Below are positions 26,164 through 34,239 of a stretch of 64,000 bases of DNA, one piece after another (the first letter of the stretch is position 1; each line of letters starts with the position of its first letter). Source of the DNA: CAVRRZ01 sp963723745 (GTDB taxonomy: Bacteria > Actinomycetota > Actinomycetes > Mycobacteriales > Geodermatophilaceae); contig CAVRRZ010000001.1 of NCBI GenBank assembly GCA_963723745.1, positions 186,001-250,000 on the forward strand. The letters are read 5' to 3'. The position numbers and the translations under genes were made by a program. The notes beneath the pieces were generated by a model. That model did not search any database and was not told the DNA's origin. It was given only the letters and a program-made list of their open reading frames with translations.

Positions 26164-26892
26164 ATGAGCAGCCTCCGGTCGACGACGATCGCCGCGTGGG
26201 ACCCCGCCCCCCGGACGCGCACGCGACTGCTGGTCATCGACCCCGATCCCCGAGCCCTGACCGACGCCGGCGAGTTCGGCGACCGCCTCGACGTGCGGAT
26301 CTCCTCCTCCGCCGCCGAGGGACTGGTGCTGGCCGGAACGACCCGGCCCGACGTCGTCCTGGTCTGCGCGGACCTGCCGGACGTGCCGGCCGCGACGGTG
26401 GTGGAACTGCTGGACCGCTGCTGCCGGATCCCGGTGATCGTGGCCGTCGACGGCGAGCACGCGGAGTTCGCGGGCGCGGCGCTCGAGGCCGGTGCGGTGG
26501 CGTGCGTGGCGCGACCGTACCGCGCCGCTGCGCTGCTGCCCCTCGTCACCGCCGTCCGGCCCGCTGCCCCGCCGCACGAGGACGCCCCGATCGCCTGCGG
26601 CGTGTTGCAGCTGTCGCCCGCGGCCGGCACCGTCCGTCTGCGCGGCGCCCTGGTGGCGCTACCGCCGCAGGAGTTCCGGTTGCTGCACTTCCTCATGGCC
26701 AACGAGGGCCGCGTGGTCAGCCAGGCACGCCTCTGGGCGGCCGTCTGGGGCGGCACTGGGCCCTCGGCCTCGAACACCGTCTCCGTGCACGTGCGCCGGC
26801 TGCGGCGCCGGCTGGGGGACGACCCGCGGGACCCGCGCATCCTCACCACCGTCGGCCGGTCGGGCTACCTGCTGCAGGGGCCACCGGAGTGA
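26164..26892 (+). CDS. Orphan OmpR-type regulator with a degenerate receiver
   Basis: About 242 residues. The N-terminal half has receiver shape (TRLLVIDPDPRALTDAGEF, RPDVVLVCADLPDVPAATVVELL, GAVACVARPYRAAALLPLV), but aligning PDVVLVCADLP with the usual PDLVLLDLMLP puts Cys at the phospho-Asp site, and the conserved Lys is Arg (ARPY). The C-terminal winged helix is intact: VALPPQEFRLLHFLMANEGR, QARLWAAVWGG, NTVSVHVRRLRRRLGDD, ILTTVGRSGYLL. It therefore looks phosphorylation-independent, like GlnR. It lies between the two pst operons, in the same direction as the second. The start ATG 26164 lacks a clear ribosome site; the frame is open to 25996. Confidence 0.8.
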   Translation: MSSLRSTTIAAWDPAPRTRTRLLVIDPDPRALTDAGEFGDRLDVRISSSAAEGLVLAGTTRPDVVLVCADLPDVPAATVVELLDRCCRIPVIVAVDGEHAEFAGAALEAGAVACVARPYRAAALLPLVTAVRPAAPPHEDAPIACGVLQLSPAAGTVRLRGALVALPPQEFRLLHFLMANEGRVVSQARLWAAVWGGTGPSASNTVSVHVRRLRRRLGDDPRDPRILTTVGRSGYLLQGPPE

Positions 26893-26949
26893 CGTGATCC
26901 CGGTCATCCCGGAAGGCGTCCGCGCTGGTCCACGCCGCGACCGATGCTC

Positions 26950-26971
26950 GTTCACCTTCTGTTCACCGAAC
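26950..26971 (+). promoter_or_regulatory. PHO-type direct repeat, upstream pair
   Basis: Two adjacent 11-bp units, GTTCACCTTCT and GTTCACCGAAC, spaced exactly 11 bp. They lie 88-109 bp before the pstS2 GTG. Confidence 0.65.
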
Positions 26972-27001
26972 GGGCGGCGCGCGTCCACCTGAGCCGCCTA
27001 C

Positions 27002-27045
27002 GGTTCCGGCTGGTTCACTGAGCCGGTCACCGGCAGTTCATCGAC
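27002..27045 (+). promoter_or_regulatory. PHO-type direct repeat array before pstS2
   Basis: Four 11-bp units in register: GGTTCCGGCTG, GTTCACTGAGC, CGGTCACCGGC, AGTTCATCGAC. The spacing and GTTCAC core match actinobacterial PHO boxes. It ends 13 bp before the pstS2 start, so if bound it may also overlap the promoter or transcription start. Confidence 0.65.
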
Positions 27046-27058
27046 GGAAGGCGGCGGA

Positions 27059-28156
27059 GTGCGGTCTGCTCGCGTGCGAGCGCACCTGGTCGCCCCGTGC
27101 ATCCTCACCGCAGCGCTGGCCACGAGCGGCTGCGCGGCGGTGAACGAGCGCAACCTCGCCCAGGGCACCGGAGAGCAGTTCAGCGGCTCGCTCGTCGGCG
27201 CCGGGTCCAGCGCCCAGCAGGCCGCGATGCAGGGCTGGACGGCGGGCTTCGCCGGCCTCCAGCCCGAGGTGACGGTGAACTACGACCCGGTGGGTTCCGG
27301 CGGCGGTCGCGAGCAGTTCCTCGCCGGGGGAACCGACTTCGCCGGGTCCGACGCCTTCCTCGACGAGGAGGAGCTCGAGCAGTCCGAGGAGCGCTGCAAC
27401 GGCGCCGGCGTCTTCGAGCTGCCGAACTACATCGCGCCGATCGCCATCGTCTACAACGTCGAGGGGCTCGACGAGCTCCGGCTCTCCCCCGACACGCTCG
27501 CCCGCATCTTCGGCCAGCAGATCACCCGCTGGGACGACCCGGCCATCGCCGAGGACAACCCGGACGCCGACCTGCCGGACCTGGCGATCACGCCGGTCAA
27601 CCGCAGCGACGAGTCCGGGACCACCGAGAACTTCGTCGACTACCTCGCGCAGGCAGCCGGCGAGGCCTGGCCGCACGAGGTCGAGGGCAGCTGGCCGGTG
27701 CCGGGCGGCGAGGCGGCCCAGGGAAACTCCGGCGTGGTGGCAGCGGTCGGGGGCGGCAACGGCACCATCGGTTATGCCGACCTCTCCCAGGCCGGTGACC
27801 TGGGAGTGGCGCTGATCGGCGTCGGCGAGGACTTCGTGGCACCGACGGCCGAGGCCGCGGCCGCGGTCGTCGAGAACTCCGAGCGGGTCGAGGGCCGCGG
27901 TGAGTTCGACTTCGCGATCGAGGTCAACCGCGGTACCGAGGGGTCCGGCGAGTACCCGATCGTGCTGGTGAGCTACCACATCGGCTGCCTGCACTACGAC
28001 GATCCGCAGACCGCGGAACTGCTGCGTGCCTTCATGGGCTACGTGGTGAGCGAGGAGGGGCAGGAAGCGGCGGCCGCGGTCGCCGGCTCCGCGCCCATCT
28101 CCGACGGACTGCGCGAGCAGGCCCAGGCGGCGATCGACGCCGTCCGGGCCTCCTGA
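27059..28156 (+). CDS. pstS: Phosphate-binding lipoprotein PstS (system 2)
   Basis: 365 residues from GTG 27059 after a GGAAGG site. Lipobox ATSGCAAV (Cys at about 24). The fold is the longer PstS3/PstS1-type: LVGAGSSAQQAAMQGW, VNYDPVGSGGGREQFLAGGTDFAGSDAFL, YIAPIAIVYNVEGLDELRLS, IFGQQITRWDDPAI, VNRSDESGTTENFVDYL, GGNGTIGYADLSQAG and YHIGCLHYDDPQTAELLRAFMGYV. It differs clearly from PstS of system 1 in sequence and length, so the two are not a recent duplication. It heads a plus-strand pstSCAB operon. Confidence 0.95.
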   Translation: MRSARVRAHLVAPCILTAALATSGCAAVNERNLAQGTGEQFSGSLVGAGSSAQQAAMQGWTAGFAGLQPEVTVNYDPVGSGGGREQFLAGGTDFAGSDAFLDEEELEQSEERCNGAGVFELPNYIAPIAIVYNVEGLDELRLSPDTLARIFGQQITRWDDPAIAEDNPDADLPDLAITPVNRSDESGTTENFVDYLAQAAGEAWPHEVEGSWPVPGGEAAQGNSGVVAAVGGGNGTIGYADLSQAGDLGVALIGVGEDFVAPTAEAAAAVVENSERVEGRGEFDFAIEVNRGTEGSGEYPIVLVSYHIGCLHYDDPQTAELLRAFMGYVVSEEGQEAAAAVAGSAPISDGLREQAQAAIDAVRAS

Positions 28157-28212
28157 GGACGGGGGACCGGCGAACTGATGCGAGCCTCGGTACGCGCGGC
28201 GGCGGTGCAGCC

Positions 28213-29157
28213 GTGACGGCGACCTCGAACACGTCCCGTCCCCGGGTGGTGGTGCGCCGCGGTGACCGGGTCTTCTCCCGGACGGCGAAGGGCGCCGGCG
28301 TCCTGATCCTGCTGATCCTCGCCGGGGTCACGGCCTTCCTGGTCGTCGAGGCGGTACCGGCGCTCACCGCGCCCGCCGAGGAGATCCCCGGCGGCGAGGG
28401 CCTGGGCTCCTACGTGGCGCCGCTGCTGTTCGGCACGCTGCTGGCAGCGGTGATCGCGCTGGTCGTGGCCACCCCACTGGCCGTGGCGATCGCGCTGTTC
28501 ATCACCCAGTACGCCCCCCGGCGGCTCGCCCAGGGCCTCGGTTACCTCGTCGACCTGCTGGCCGCCATCCCGAGCATCGTCTACGGGTTCTGGGGCGTGT
28601 ACTGGCTGGCACCGAAGCTGGTGCCGATGTACCGCTGGCTCGAGGACAACCTCGGGTTCATCCCGCTGTTCGCCGGCCCGACGTCGGCCACCGGCCGCAC
28701 CATGCTCACCGCGGGGCTCGTGCTGGCGATCATGATCCTGCCGATCATCAGCGCGATCGCTCGCGAGGTGTTCCGGCAGACCCCGACGCTGCACCGGGAG
28801 GCCGCCCTCGCCCTGGGCGCCACCCGGTGGGAGATGATCCGGATGACCGTCTTCCCGTACGGGCGCTCGGGCGTCATCGGGGGCGCCATGCTGGGCCTGG
28901 GGCGCGCGCTGGGCGAGACGATGGCCATCGCGCTGGTGCTCTCGGTGTCCGGCGGCATCACGTTCAACCTGATCAGCAGCGGCAACCCCTCGACCATCGC
29001 GGCCAACGTCGCGCTCCAGTTCCCCGAGTCCAGCGGCATCGACGTCAACACCCTGATCGCCAGCGGCCTGGTGCTCTTCCTGATCACGTTCCTGGTCAAC
29101 ATGGCCGCCCGGTACGTCGTGAACCGCCGAGCCGAGTTCTCGGGAGCCAACGGATGA
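28213..29157 (+). CDS. pstC: Phosphate ABC transporter permease PstC (system 2)
   Basis: 314 residues, six spans: VLILLILAGVTAFLVVEAVPAL, VAPLLFGTLLAAVIALVVATPLAVAIALFITQYA, DLLAAIPSIVYGFWGVYWLAPKL, LAIMILPIISAIAREVFRQTP, EAALALGATRWEMIRMTVFPYGRSGVIGG and LGRALGETMAIALVLS. The EAA loop (EAALALGATRWEMIR) contacts the ATPase. GTG 28213 is 57 bp after pstS2. Its TGA overlaps the pstA ATG. Confidence 0.95.
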   Translation: MTATSNTSRPRVVVRRGDRVFSRTAKGAGVLILLILAGVTAFLVVEAVPALTAPAEEIPGGEGLGSYVAPLLFGTLLAAVIALVVATPLAVAIALFITQYAPRRLAQGLGYLVDLLAAIPSIVYGFWGVYWLAPKLVPMYRWLEDNLGFIPLFAGPTSATGRTMLTAGLVLAIMILPIISAIAREVFRQTPTLHREAALALGATRWEMIRMTVFPYGRSGVIGGAMLGLGRALGETMAIALVLSVSGGITFNLISSGNPSTIAANVALQFPESSGIDVNTLIASGLVLFLITFLVNMAARYVVNRRAEFSGANG

Positions 29158-30236
29158 CCACGACCGCACCCCTGCCCACGTCGACGGGCAGCACGCCGGC
29201 GGGCCGCCGGCTGCGTGCACGCCGGCGGTTCCCGCGCTGGGGCGCGGCGGCCTGCTTCGCCGTGGCGCTGGCCGTCCTGCTGCTGCTCGACGTCCTGGCC
29301 GACCTGAACCTCGCCGTGATCACCGTCGGCACCGTCCTGCTCGGCACGGTGCTGGTCTACGGCGGCTCCCGCGCGGTCGAGGGCCCGCGGTCGGCCAAGG
29401 ACCGCCTCGTGACCTGCCTGGTCTACAGCGCCTTCGGCCTCGCGATGGTGCCGCTGGTGAGCCTGGCCGTCGAGGTCATCCGCCGGGGCGCCGAGCGGTT
29501 CGACGGGCAGTTCTTCACCTGGTCGCTGCTGGGCGTGCTCGGCGAGGGCGGCGGTGCCTACCACGCGATCATGGGCACCCTGGTGATCACCGCGCTGACC
29601 ACCGTGATCTCCGTGCCGATCGGCCTGCTGACCGCCGTCTACCTGGTCGAGTACGGCAGCGGACGGCTGAAGAAGGCCATCACCTTCCTGGTCGACGTCA
29701 TGACCGGCATCCCCTCGATCGTCGCCGGCCTGTTCGCCTACGCGCTGTTCGCGATCTTCTTCGGGCCCGGCGTGCGGCTCGGGGTGGCCGGCGCCGTGGC
29801 GCTGTCGGTGCTGATGATCCCGGTCGTCGTCCGGTCGGCCGAGGAGGTGCTCAAGCTCGTCCCCAACGAGCTGCGCGAGGCCTCCTACGCCCTCGGCGTC
29901 CCGAAGTGGCGGACGATCGTCAAGGTCGTCATCCCCACCGCGATCGCCGGCCTGGCCACCGGCGTCACCCTGGCGATCGCCCGCGTCATCGGCGAGACCG
30001 CGCCGCTCCTGGTCACCGTCGGGATCGCCAACGCCACCAACTTCGACCCGTTCGACGGCCGGATGGCGACGCTGCCGGTCTACGCCTACTACCAGCTCAC
30101 CCAACCCGGTGTCCCGCCGGAGTACGCGATCGACCGGGCCTGGACCGCAGCGCTCATCCTCATCATGATCGTGATGGGCCTGAACCTCGTCGCCCGGCTG
30201 ATCAGCCGCTTCTTCGCCCCCACGACCGGTCGCTGA
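29154..30236 (+). CDS. pstA: Phosphate ABC transporter permease PstA (system 2), long N-terminus
   Basis: 360 residues, about 60 more than PstA of system 1. Two extra N-terminal spans (AACFAVALAVLLLLDVLADL and AVITVGTVLLGTVLVYGG) precede the usual core: YHAIMGTLVITALTTVISVPIGLLTAVYLVEYG, DVMTGIPSIVAGLFAYALFAI, LRIAxEEVLK-type SAEEVLKLVPNELREASYALGVPKWRTIVKVVIPTAIAGL and IARVIGETAPLLVTVGI. ATG 29154 overlaps the pstC stop (ATGA). The extended N-terminus occurs in many actinobacterial PstA proteins of this subgroup. Confidence 0.94.
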   Translation: MTTTAPLPTSTGSTPAGRRLRARRRFPRWGAAACFAVALAVLLLLDVLADLNLAVITVGTVLLGTVLVYGGSRAVEGPRSAKDRLVTCLVYSAFGLAMVPLVSLAVEVIRRGAERFDGQFFTWSLLGVLGEGGGAYHAIMGTLVITALTTVISVPIGLLTAVYLVEYGSGRLKKAITFLVDVMTGIPSIVAGLFAYALFAIFFGPGVRLGVAGAVALSVLMIPVVVRSAEEVLKLVPNELREASYALGVPKWRTIVKVVIPTAIAGLATGVTLAIARVIGETAPLLVTVGIANATNFDPFDGRMATLPVYAYYQLTQPGVPPEYAIDRAWTAALILIMIVMGLNLVARLISRFFAPTTGR

Positions 30237-30268
30237 CCGGGTGACCCCGATCGAAGGACACTGAAGCC

Positions 30269-31048
30269 GTGGCCAAGCGCATCGACGTCTCGGACCTGAA
30301 CATCTACTACGGCAACTTCCTCGCCGTGCAGGACGTCACCGTCTCCATCGAACCGCGCAGCGTCACGGCGCTGATCGGCCCGTCGGGCTGCGGCAAGTCG
30401 ACGTTCCTGCGCTCGCTCAACCGCATGCACGAGGTGCTGCCCGGTGCCCGCGTCGAGGGCAAGGTGATCATGGACGGCCAGGACCTGTACGGCCCCGGCG
30501 TGGACCCGGTCGACGTCCGGCGCCAGATCGGCATGGTCTTCCAGCGACCCAACCCCTTCCCGACGATGTCGATCTACGACAACGTCGCCGCGGGGCTGCG
30601 GCTGAACAACACCAAGATGAAGAAGTCCGAGCTCGACGACCTCGTGGAGCGCTCGCTGCGCGGGGCGAACCTGTGGAACGAGGTGAAGGACCGGCTCGGC
30701 CGGCCCGGGTCGGGCCTGTCCGGCGGGCAGCAGCAGCGGCTGTGCATCGCCCGCGCCATCGCCGTCGAGCCCGACGTGCTGCTCATGGACGAGCCGTGCT
30801 CCGCGCTGGACCCGATCTCGACCCTGGCGATCGAGGACCTCATGACCGAGCTCAAGGACCGGTTCACGATCGTCATCGTCACGCACAACATGCAGCAGGC
30901 CGCCCGGGTGAGCGAGCAGACCGGCTTCTTCAACCTCAGCGGCGTCGGCCAGCCCGGCCGGCTGATCGAGTTCAACCCGACCGAGAAGATCTTCAGCAAC
31001 CCCGACGAGAAGGCGACCGAGGACTACATCTCCGGCCGCTTCGGCTGA
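30269..31048 (+). CDS. pstB: Phosphate ABC transporter ATPase PstB (system 2)
   Basis: 259 residues, the standard length. Walker A GPSGCGKST, Q-loop GMVFQRPNPFP, signature LSGGQQQRLCIAR, Walker B VLLMDEPCSALDP, switch VTHNMQQA, and the DYISGRFG terminus. GTG 30269 is 32 bp after pstA. It converges with the LCP-like gene across 19 bp. It shares about the same core as PstB of system 1 but lacks the N-terminal extension. Confidence 0.95.
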   Translation: MAKRIDVSDLNIYYGNFLAVQDVTVSIEPRSVTALIGPSGCGKSTFLRSLNRMHEVLPGARVEGKVIMDGQDLYGPGVDPVDVRRQIGMVFQRPNPFPTMSIYDNVAAGLRLNNTKMKKSELDDLVERSLRGANLWNEVKDRLGRPGSGLSGGQQQRLCIARAIAVEPDVLLMDEPCSALDPISTLAIEDLMTELKDRFTIVIVTHNMQQAARVSEQTGFFNLSGVGQPGRLIEFNPTEKIFSNPDEKATEDYISGRFG

Positions 31049-31067
31049 CCCGCGACGTCCCGGCTCC

Positions 31068-33161
31068 TCAGCTGCAGGAGACCGGGGCCGGCGGAGCCGG
31101 AGCCGTCGCCGGGTCGGGCGTGGCGGGCTGCTCCCCGCCGGTGCCGGTCGGCTCCGCGGACGCCGGCGCCACCTCCACCGGGACCACTCCGTCGAAGCCC
31201 GGCCCGAGCACCAGCTGGACCGTGTCCCCGATGGCGTCGCTGGGCTCGAGCGTCGCGCCCGGGACGGCGGCGACCACGGTGCGGGCCCGCTCCTCGGCCT
31301 CCGGACCGTGCCGCACGATGGTGCCGTTCACCGTTCCCGGCTCGTTGGCGACGGTGCCCACCCCGAAACCCAAGCTCCCGAGCTCCTCGGCGACCGAGGC
31401 CGCGAGGCCCGTCTCCCCCGTGCCGTTGAGCACGTCGAGGGTCACCTCCTCCGGCTGAACGGTGAGCGACGGCGGACCCTCCTCCTGCGGCACCTCGGGC
31501 TCCGACGACGCCTCGGCGGCCGCAGCCTCCTGGGCCGCGGCGAACGCTGCCGCGTCGGCCGCTGCGGCCTCGGCCTGCGCGGCGAGGATCGTCGCGGGCA
31601 CGCGGGTGTCCCCGATCACGCTCTCGAACAGGCCACGGGTGGCCTGCGAATCGAGCAGGACGACGGCGGTCTCCGACCCGTCGGGCACGTAGCCCTCCTG
31701 GGCGACGGGCACCTCGGCCCGCTGCACCGCGGAGCCCGAGAGGTCGCCGAGCGAAGAGGCGAGCACGCGGAGGTCGCCGAGGGTCGTCTGCTCGTCGACG
31801 GTGAGCGCATCGGCGGCCCGGGACAGGAAGCGGGTCAGCGACACCGGGTCGGCCAGCGTGCCCGGCGTCAGGGCCGCCCGCAGCGTGGAGGTCAGGAGAA
31901 GCTGGGTCCGCTCGGCCACGGCCGCGCCGGTGACGTCGCTGCCGGCTGCGCCGGGTGCGAGCCACCCGGCGACGCCGTCGGCGGTCAGGGTCGAGGTGCC
32001 GGGAGGCAGCGGCTCCGCCGCGACCAGGGCGGCGGGGCTGCCGGGCACGCAGACCGGCACCTCGCCGAGCGCCTCGACCATGCCGGGGAGCCGGCCGAGA
32101 TCGAGGGCGAGGTAGTGGTCGACCCGCAGTCCGGAGAGCTGCTGGACGGCGCGGACCATGCACGAGGGGCCGCCGCGCAGCAGGGACGAGGCGAACGCCT
32201 CGGTGACCGCCTCGCGCAGCTGGCCGTCCGAGGCTCGGCAGGTCGGGGTGTCCACCAGGGCCGTCGGCGGCAGGCTCAGCAGCACCGCGCGCTCACCGTC
32301 GGCGGACACCGTGGCCAGCAGCGTGGTGACCGAAGCGGCACCCGCCTGGCCGGGAACACCCGTCCCGACGACGAGATAGGTCTCGGTGCCCGCCTGCAGT
32401 TCCGGCGCGATGACCTCGGGCGCGCCGGCCGCGAGAGCGTCGACCCGGGCGATGCTGCGGTCGACGTAGAAGTACAGGCCCAGGTGGTAGAGCGCGACGA
32501 TCCCCAGCACCACGGACAGGGCGACCGCCGCCCGCACGAGGCGGCGGCGGGCGGGGCTCACCTCGCGAGCCGGGGTGCGCCGAGCCGACCCGCGACCCGA
32601 CGCGGTCGCGCCCGAACGCGCCGGGGCACGCCCGGGCAGAGGGGGCACGGGGCCCGTGCGCCGCACCGGCCGCAGGTCCGACGGGCGGATGTCGGGCAGC
32701 GGCAGGGACGGGTGCGGCGGCAGCGGCGGCGCCGGCCGATCGACAGGGACGTCGATCCGTGCCGCGGCGCGCGAGCCTCCCGGCACCGGCGGGAGGCCGA
32801 TCCGGGGGGACGGCGCCTCGACCAGCTCGTCACTGCGTCGCCGGCTCTCGTTGCGGACGGCGCTCTCGCGGCGGACGGGGCTCTCACGACGGACCGGGTC
32901 GACCGGGGCACCGGGCACGGGGGGCAGCCCGTCGCGGACGTCGGGGGGGCGCGGTGCCGCGGTCGGCCGCGCCTCGCTCTCGGCGGCGGCACGTCGCGAC
33001 GCGCGTCGACGGCCGGAGTCGCCGACCTGGCGGGCCAGCAGCTGCTCGACGGTCACCGGTGCCGCGCCGGGCTGGTCGGCGCGCGACCGTCGGGAGCGCC
33101 CTGAGACGTCACGGCCGTCCGCGCCGCGCTGTCCGGGCTGTTCCCCCACCGCTCTGGGCAC
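31068..33161 (-). CDS. LCP-LytR_C family protein with a degenerate LCP domain
   Basis: 697 residues. A long disordered, Pro/Arg-rich cytoplasmic part (about 1-210) with repeats such as RRESPVRRESAVRNES and several PPVPG motifs; one membrane span (VRAAVALSVVLGIVALYHLGLYFYV, about 212-236); an LCP-like extracellular domain (about 250-440) with LRVDHYLALDLGRLPGMVEALGEVPVCV; an Ala-rich coiled coil (about 530-560); and a LytR_C domain (about 575-665, VTLDVLNGTGETGLAASVAEEL). The catalytic LCP signatures are lost: GAASVTT stands where RSDT is usual, and SLPPTALVD replaces SIPRDT. It is unlikely to be an active glycopolymer ligase. GTG 33161 start. Confidence 0.82.
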   Translation of the reverse strand: MPRAVGEQPGQRGADGRDVSGRSRRSRADQPGAAPVTVEQLLARQVGDSGRRRASRRAAAESEARPTAAPRPPDVRDGLPPVPGAPVDPVRRESPVRRESAVRNESRRRSDELVEAPSPRIGLPPVPGGSRAAARIDVPVDRPAPPLPPHPSLPLPDIRPSDLRPVRRTGPVPPLPGRAPARSGATASGRGSARRTPAREVSPARRRLVRAAVALSVVLGIVALYHLGLYFYVDRSIARVDALAAGAPEVIAPELQAGTETYLVVGTGVPGQAGAASVTTLLATVSADGERAVLLSLPPTALVDTPTCRASDGQLREAVTEAFASSLLRGGPSCMVRAVQQLSGLRVDHYLALDLGRLPGMVEALGEVPVCVPGSPAALVAAEPLPPGTSTLTADGVAGWLAPGAAGSDVTGAAVAERTQLLLTSTLRAALTPGTLADPVSLTRFLSRAADALTVDEQTTLGDLRVLASSLGDLSGSAVQRAEVPVAQEGYVPDGSETAVVLLDSQATRGLFESVIGDTRVPATILAAQAEAAAADAAAFAAAQEAAAAEASSEPEVPQEEGPPSLTVQPEEVTLDVLNGTGETGLAASVAEELGSLGFGVGTVANEPGTVNGTIVRHGPEAEERARTVVAAVPGATLEPSDAIGDTVQLVLGPGFDGVVPVEVAPASAEPTGTGGEQPATPDPATAPAPPAPVSCS

Positions 33162-33398
33162 CTTCTCGTCGGTCGGTCCTGCGGTCGCCTGCGGCGCCGT
33201 CCCCGTACGTCGCGCGACGTGATCCGAGCAACCGCCCGGGCACTCCGCGTGACCACCCCACGATACGGGCGGAACGGCCGGGACCTCGAAGGCTCGCGGC
33301 AGGCATCGGACCGGTTCGACTCATCCTCGCTCCGCAGGTGTCACCCGCCAGGGCGGTCCGGGGAGCGCACCGACTCCTCGCTGCGTAGCGTCCGCGGG

Positions 33399-34181
33399 GT
33401 GAAACTGCCCTTCGTACCAGGACCGTCCGACGTCATCGCCGCCGTCGAGGGGCTGCGTGACGGTGTCGCCGAGGCCCTGGCGCTCGTCCCGAGGGTGGCC
33501 ACCGCGGTCGGCCGGATGGAGAACCTGCTGGACCAGGCCTCCGGCATCCTGCAGCGGGCCGACGGGCTCGTGGGCCGCATGGACTCGACCCTCGAGGCAG
33601 CGGATGCCGCCGTCCGCGCGGTGGACCGGACGCGCAGCATGGCCGACGAAGCGATCGCCGGCGTCACCGCCACCAACGCCAAGGCCGACCAGGCCATCGA
33701 AGGCGTCACCGCCACCAACGCCAAGGCCGACCAAGCCATCGAAGGCGTCACCGCCACCAACGCAAAGGCGGACGAGGCGATCGCCGCCGTCGGCCTGACG
33801 CTGACGAGAGCCGACGACACCCTCACCGCCACCGAGGGCCTGTTCGGTCGGCTGAGCCCGCTCATGGACGACTACGAGCAGCCGCTCCGCGACCTCGCAC
33901 CGTCGGTGCGCCGGCTGTCCGAGACGTTCGACCCGGGCGAGGTCGAGGCGCTGGTGACGCTGATCGACCGCCTGCCCGCGCTGGTGAAGCACCTGGACGA
34001 GGACATCCTCCCGGTGCTCGAGACGCTCGGGAACGTCGGCACCGACGTCCACGACCTGGTCGACACCGTCCAGGACCTGCGGCAGATCGTGAAGGGCTTC
34101 CCCGGCTCGCGGCTGTTCCGGCGCCGCGGCGCGGAGGAGATCGCGCAGGAGGAACGCGAGGAGGCCGTGGAGGGCGCGTGA
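33399..34181 (+). CDS. Coiled-coil protein with 14-residue tandem repeats
   Basis: About 260 residues, mostly helical. The central part is a run of 14-residue repeats (ADQAIEGVTATNAK and variants) at about residues 82-145, preceded by RMENLLDQASGILQRADGLVGRMD and followed by TLTATEGLFGRLSPLMDDYEQPL. The C-terminal third (LVTLIDRLPALVKHLDEDILPVLETLGNVGTDVHDLVDTV) has the look of a ribulose-1,5-bisphosphate-carboxylase-unrelated helical bundle common in actinobacterial proteins of this kind. No signal peptide or span. GTG 33399 is chosen because the conserved VKLPFVPGPSDVI start follows. Function unknown; a scaffold or cytoskeletal role is only a guess. Confidence 0.75.
   Translation: MKLPFVPGPSDVIAAVEGLRDGVAEALALVPRVATAVGRMENLLDQASGILQRADGLVGRMDSTLEAADAAVRAVDRTRSMADEAIAGVTATNAKADQAIEGVTATNAKADQAIEGVTATNAKADEAIAAVGLTLTRADDTLTATEGLFGRLSPLMDDYEQPLRDLAPSVRRLSETFDPGEVEALVTLIDRLPALVKHLDEDILPVLETLGNVGTDVHDLVDTVQDLRQIVKGFPGSRLFRRRGAEEIAQEEREEAVEGA
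33660..33785 (+). repeat. Three tandem 42-bp coding repeats
   Basis: Units at 33660-33701, 33702-33743 and 33744-33785. The first two differ at one base; the third diverges in its last half. Each codes for 14 residues (two heptads) of the coiled coil, so unit number can change without breaking the frame. Confidence 0.9.
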
Positions 34182-34239
34182 CCCTCCCGGCCGGCCGGCC
34201 TCGAGGCAGGCGTCCGGCTCCCGCCGGCGGGAGCGCTGG

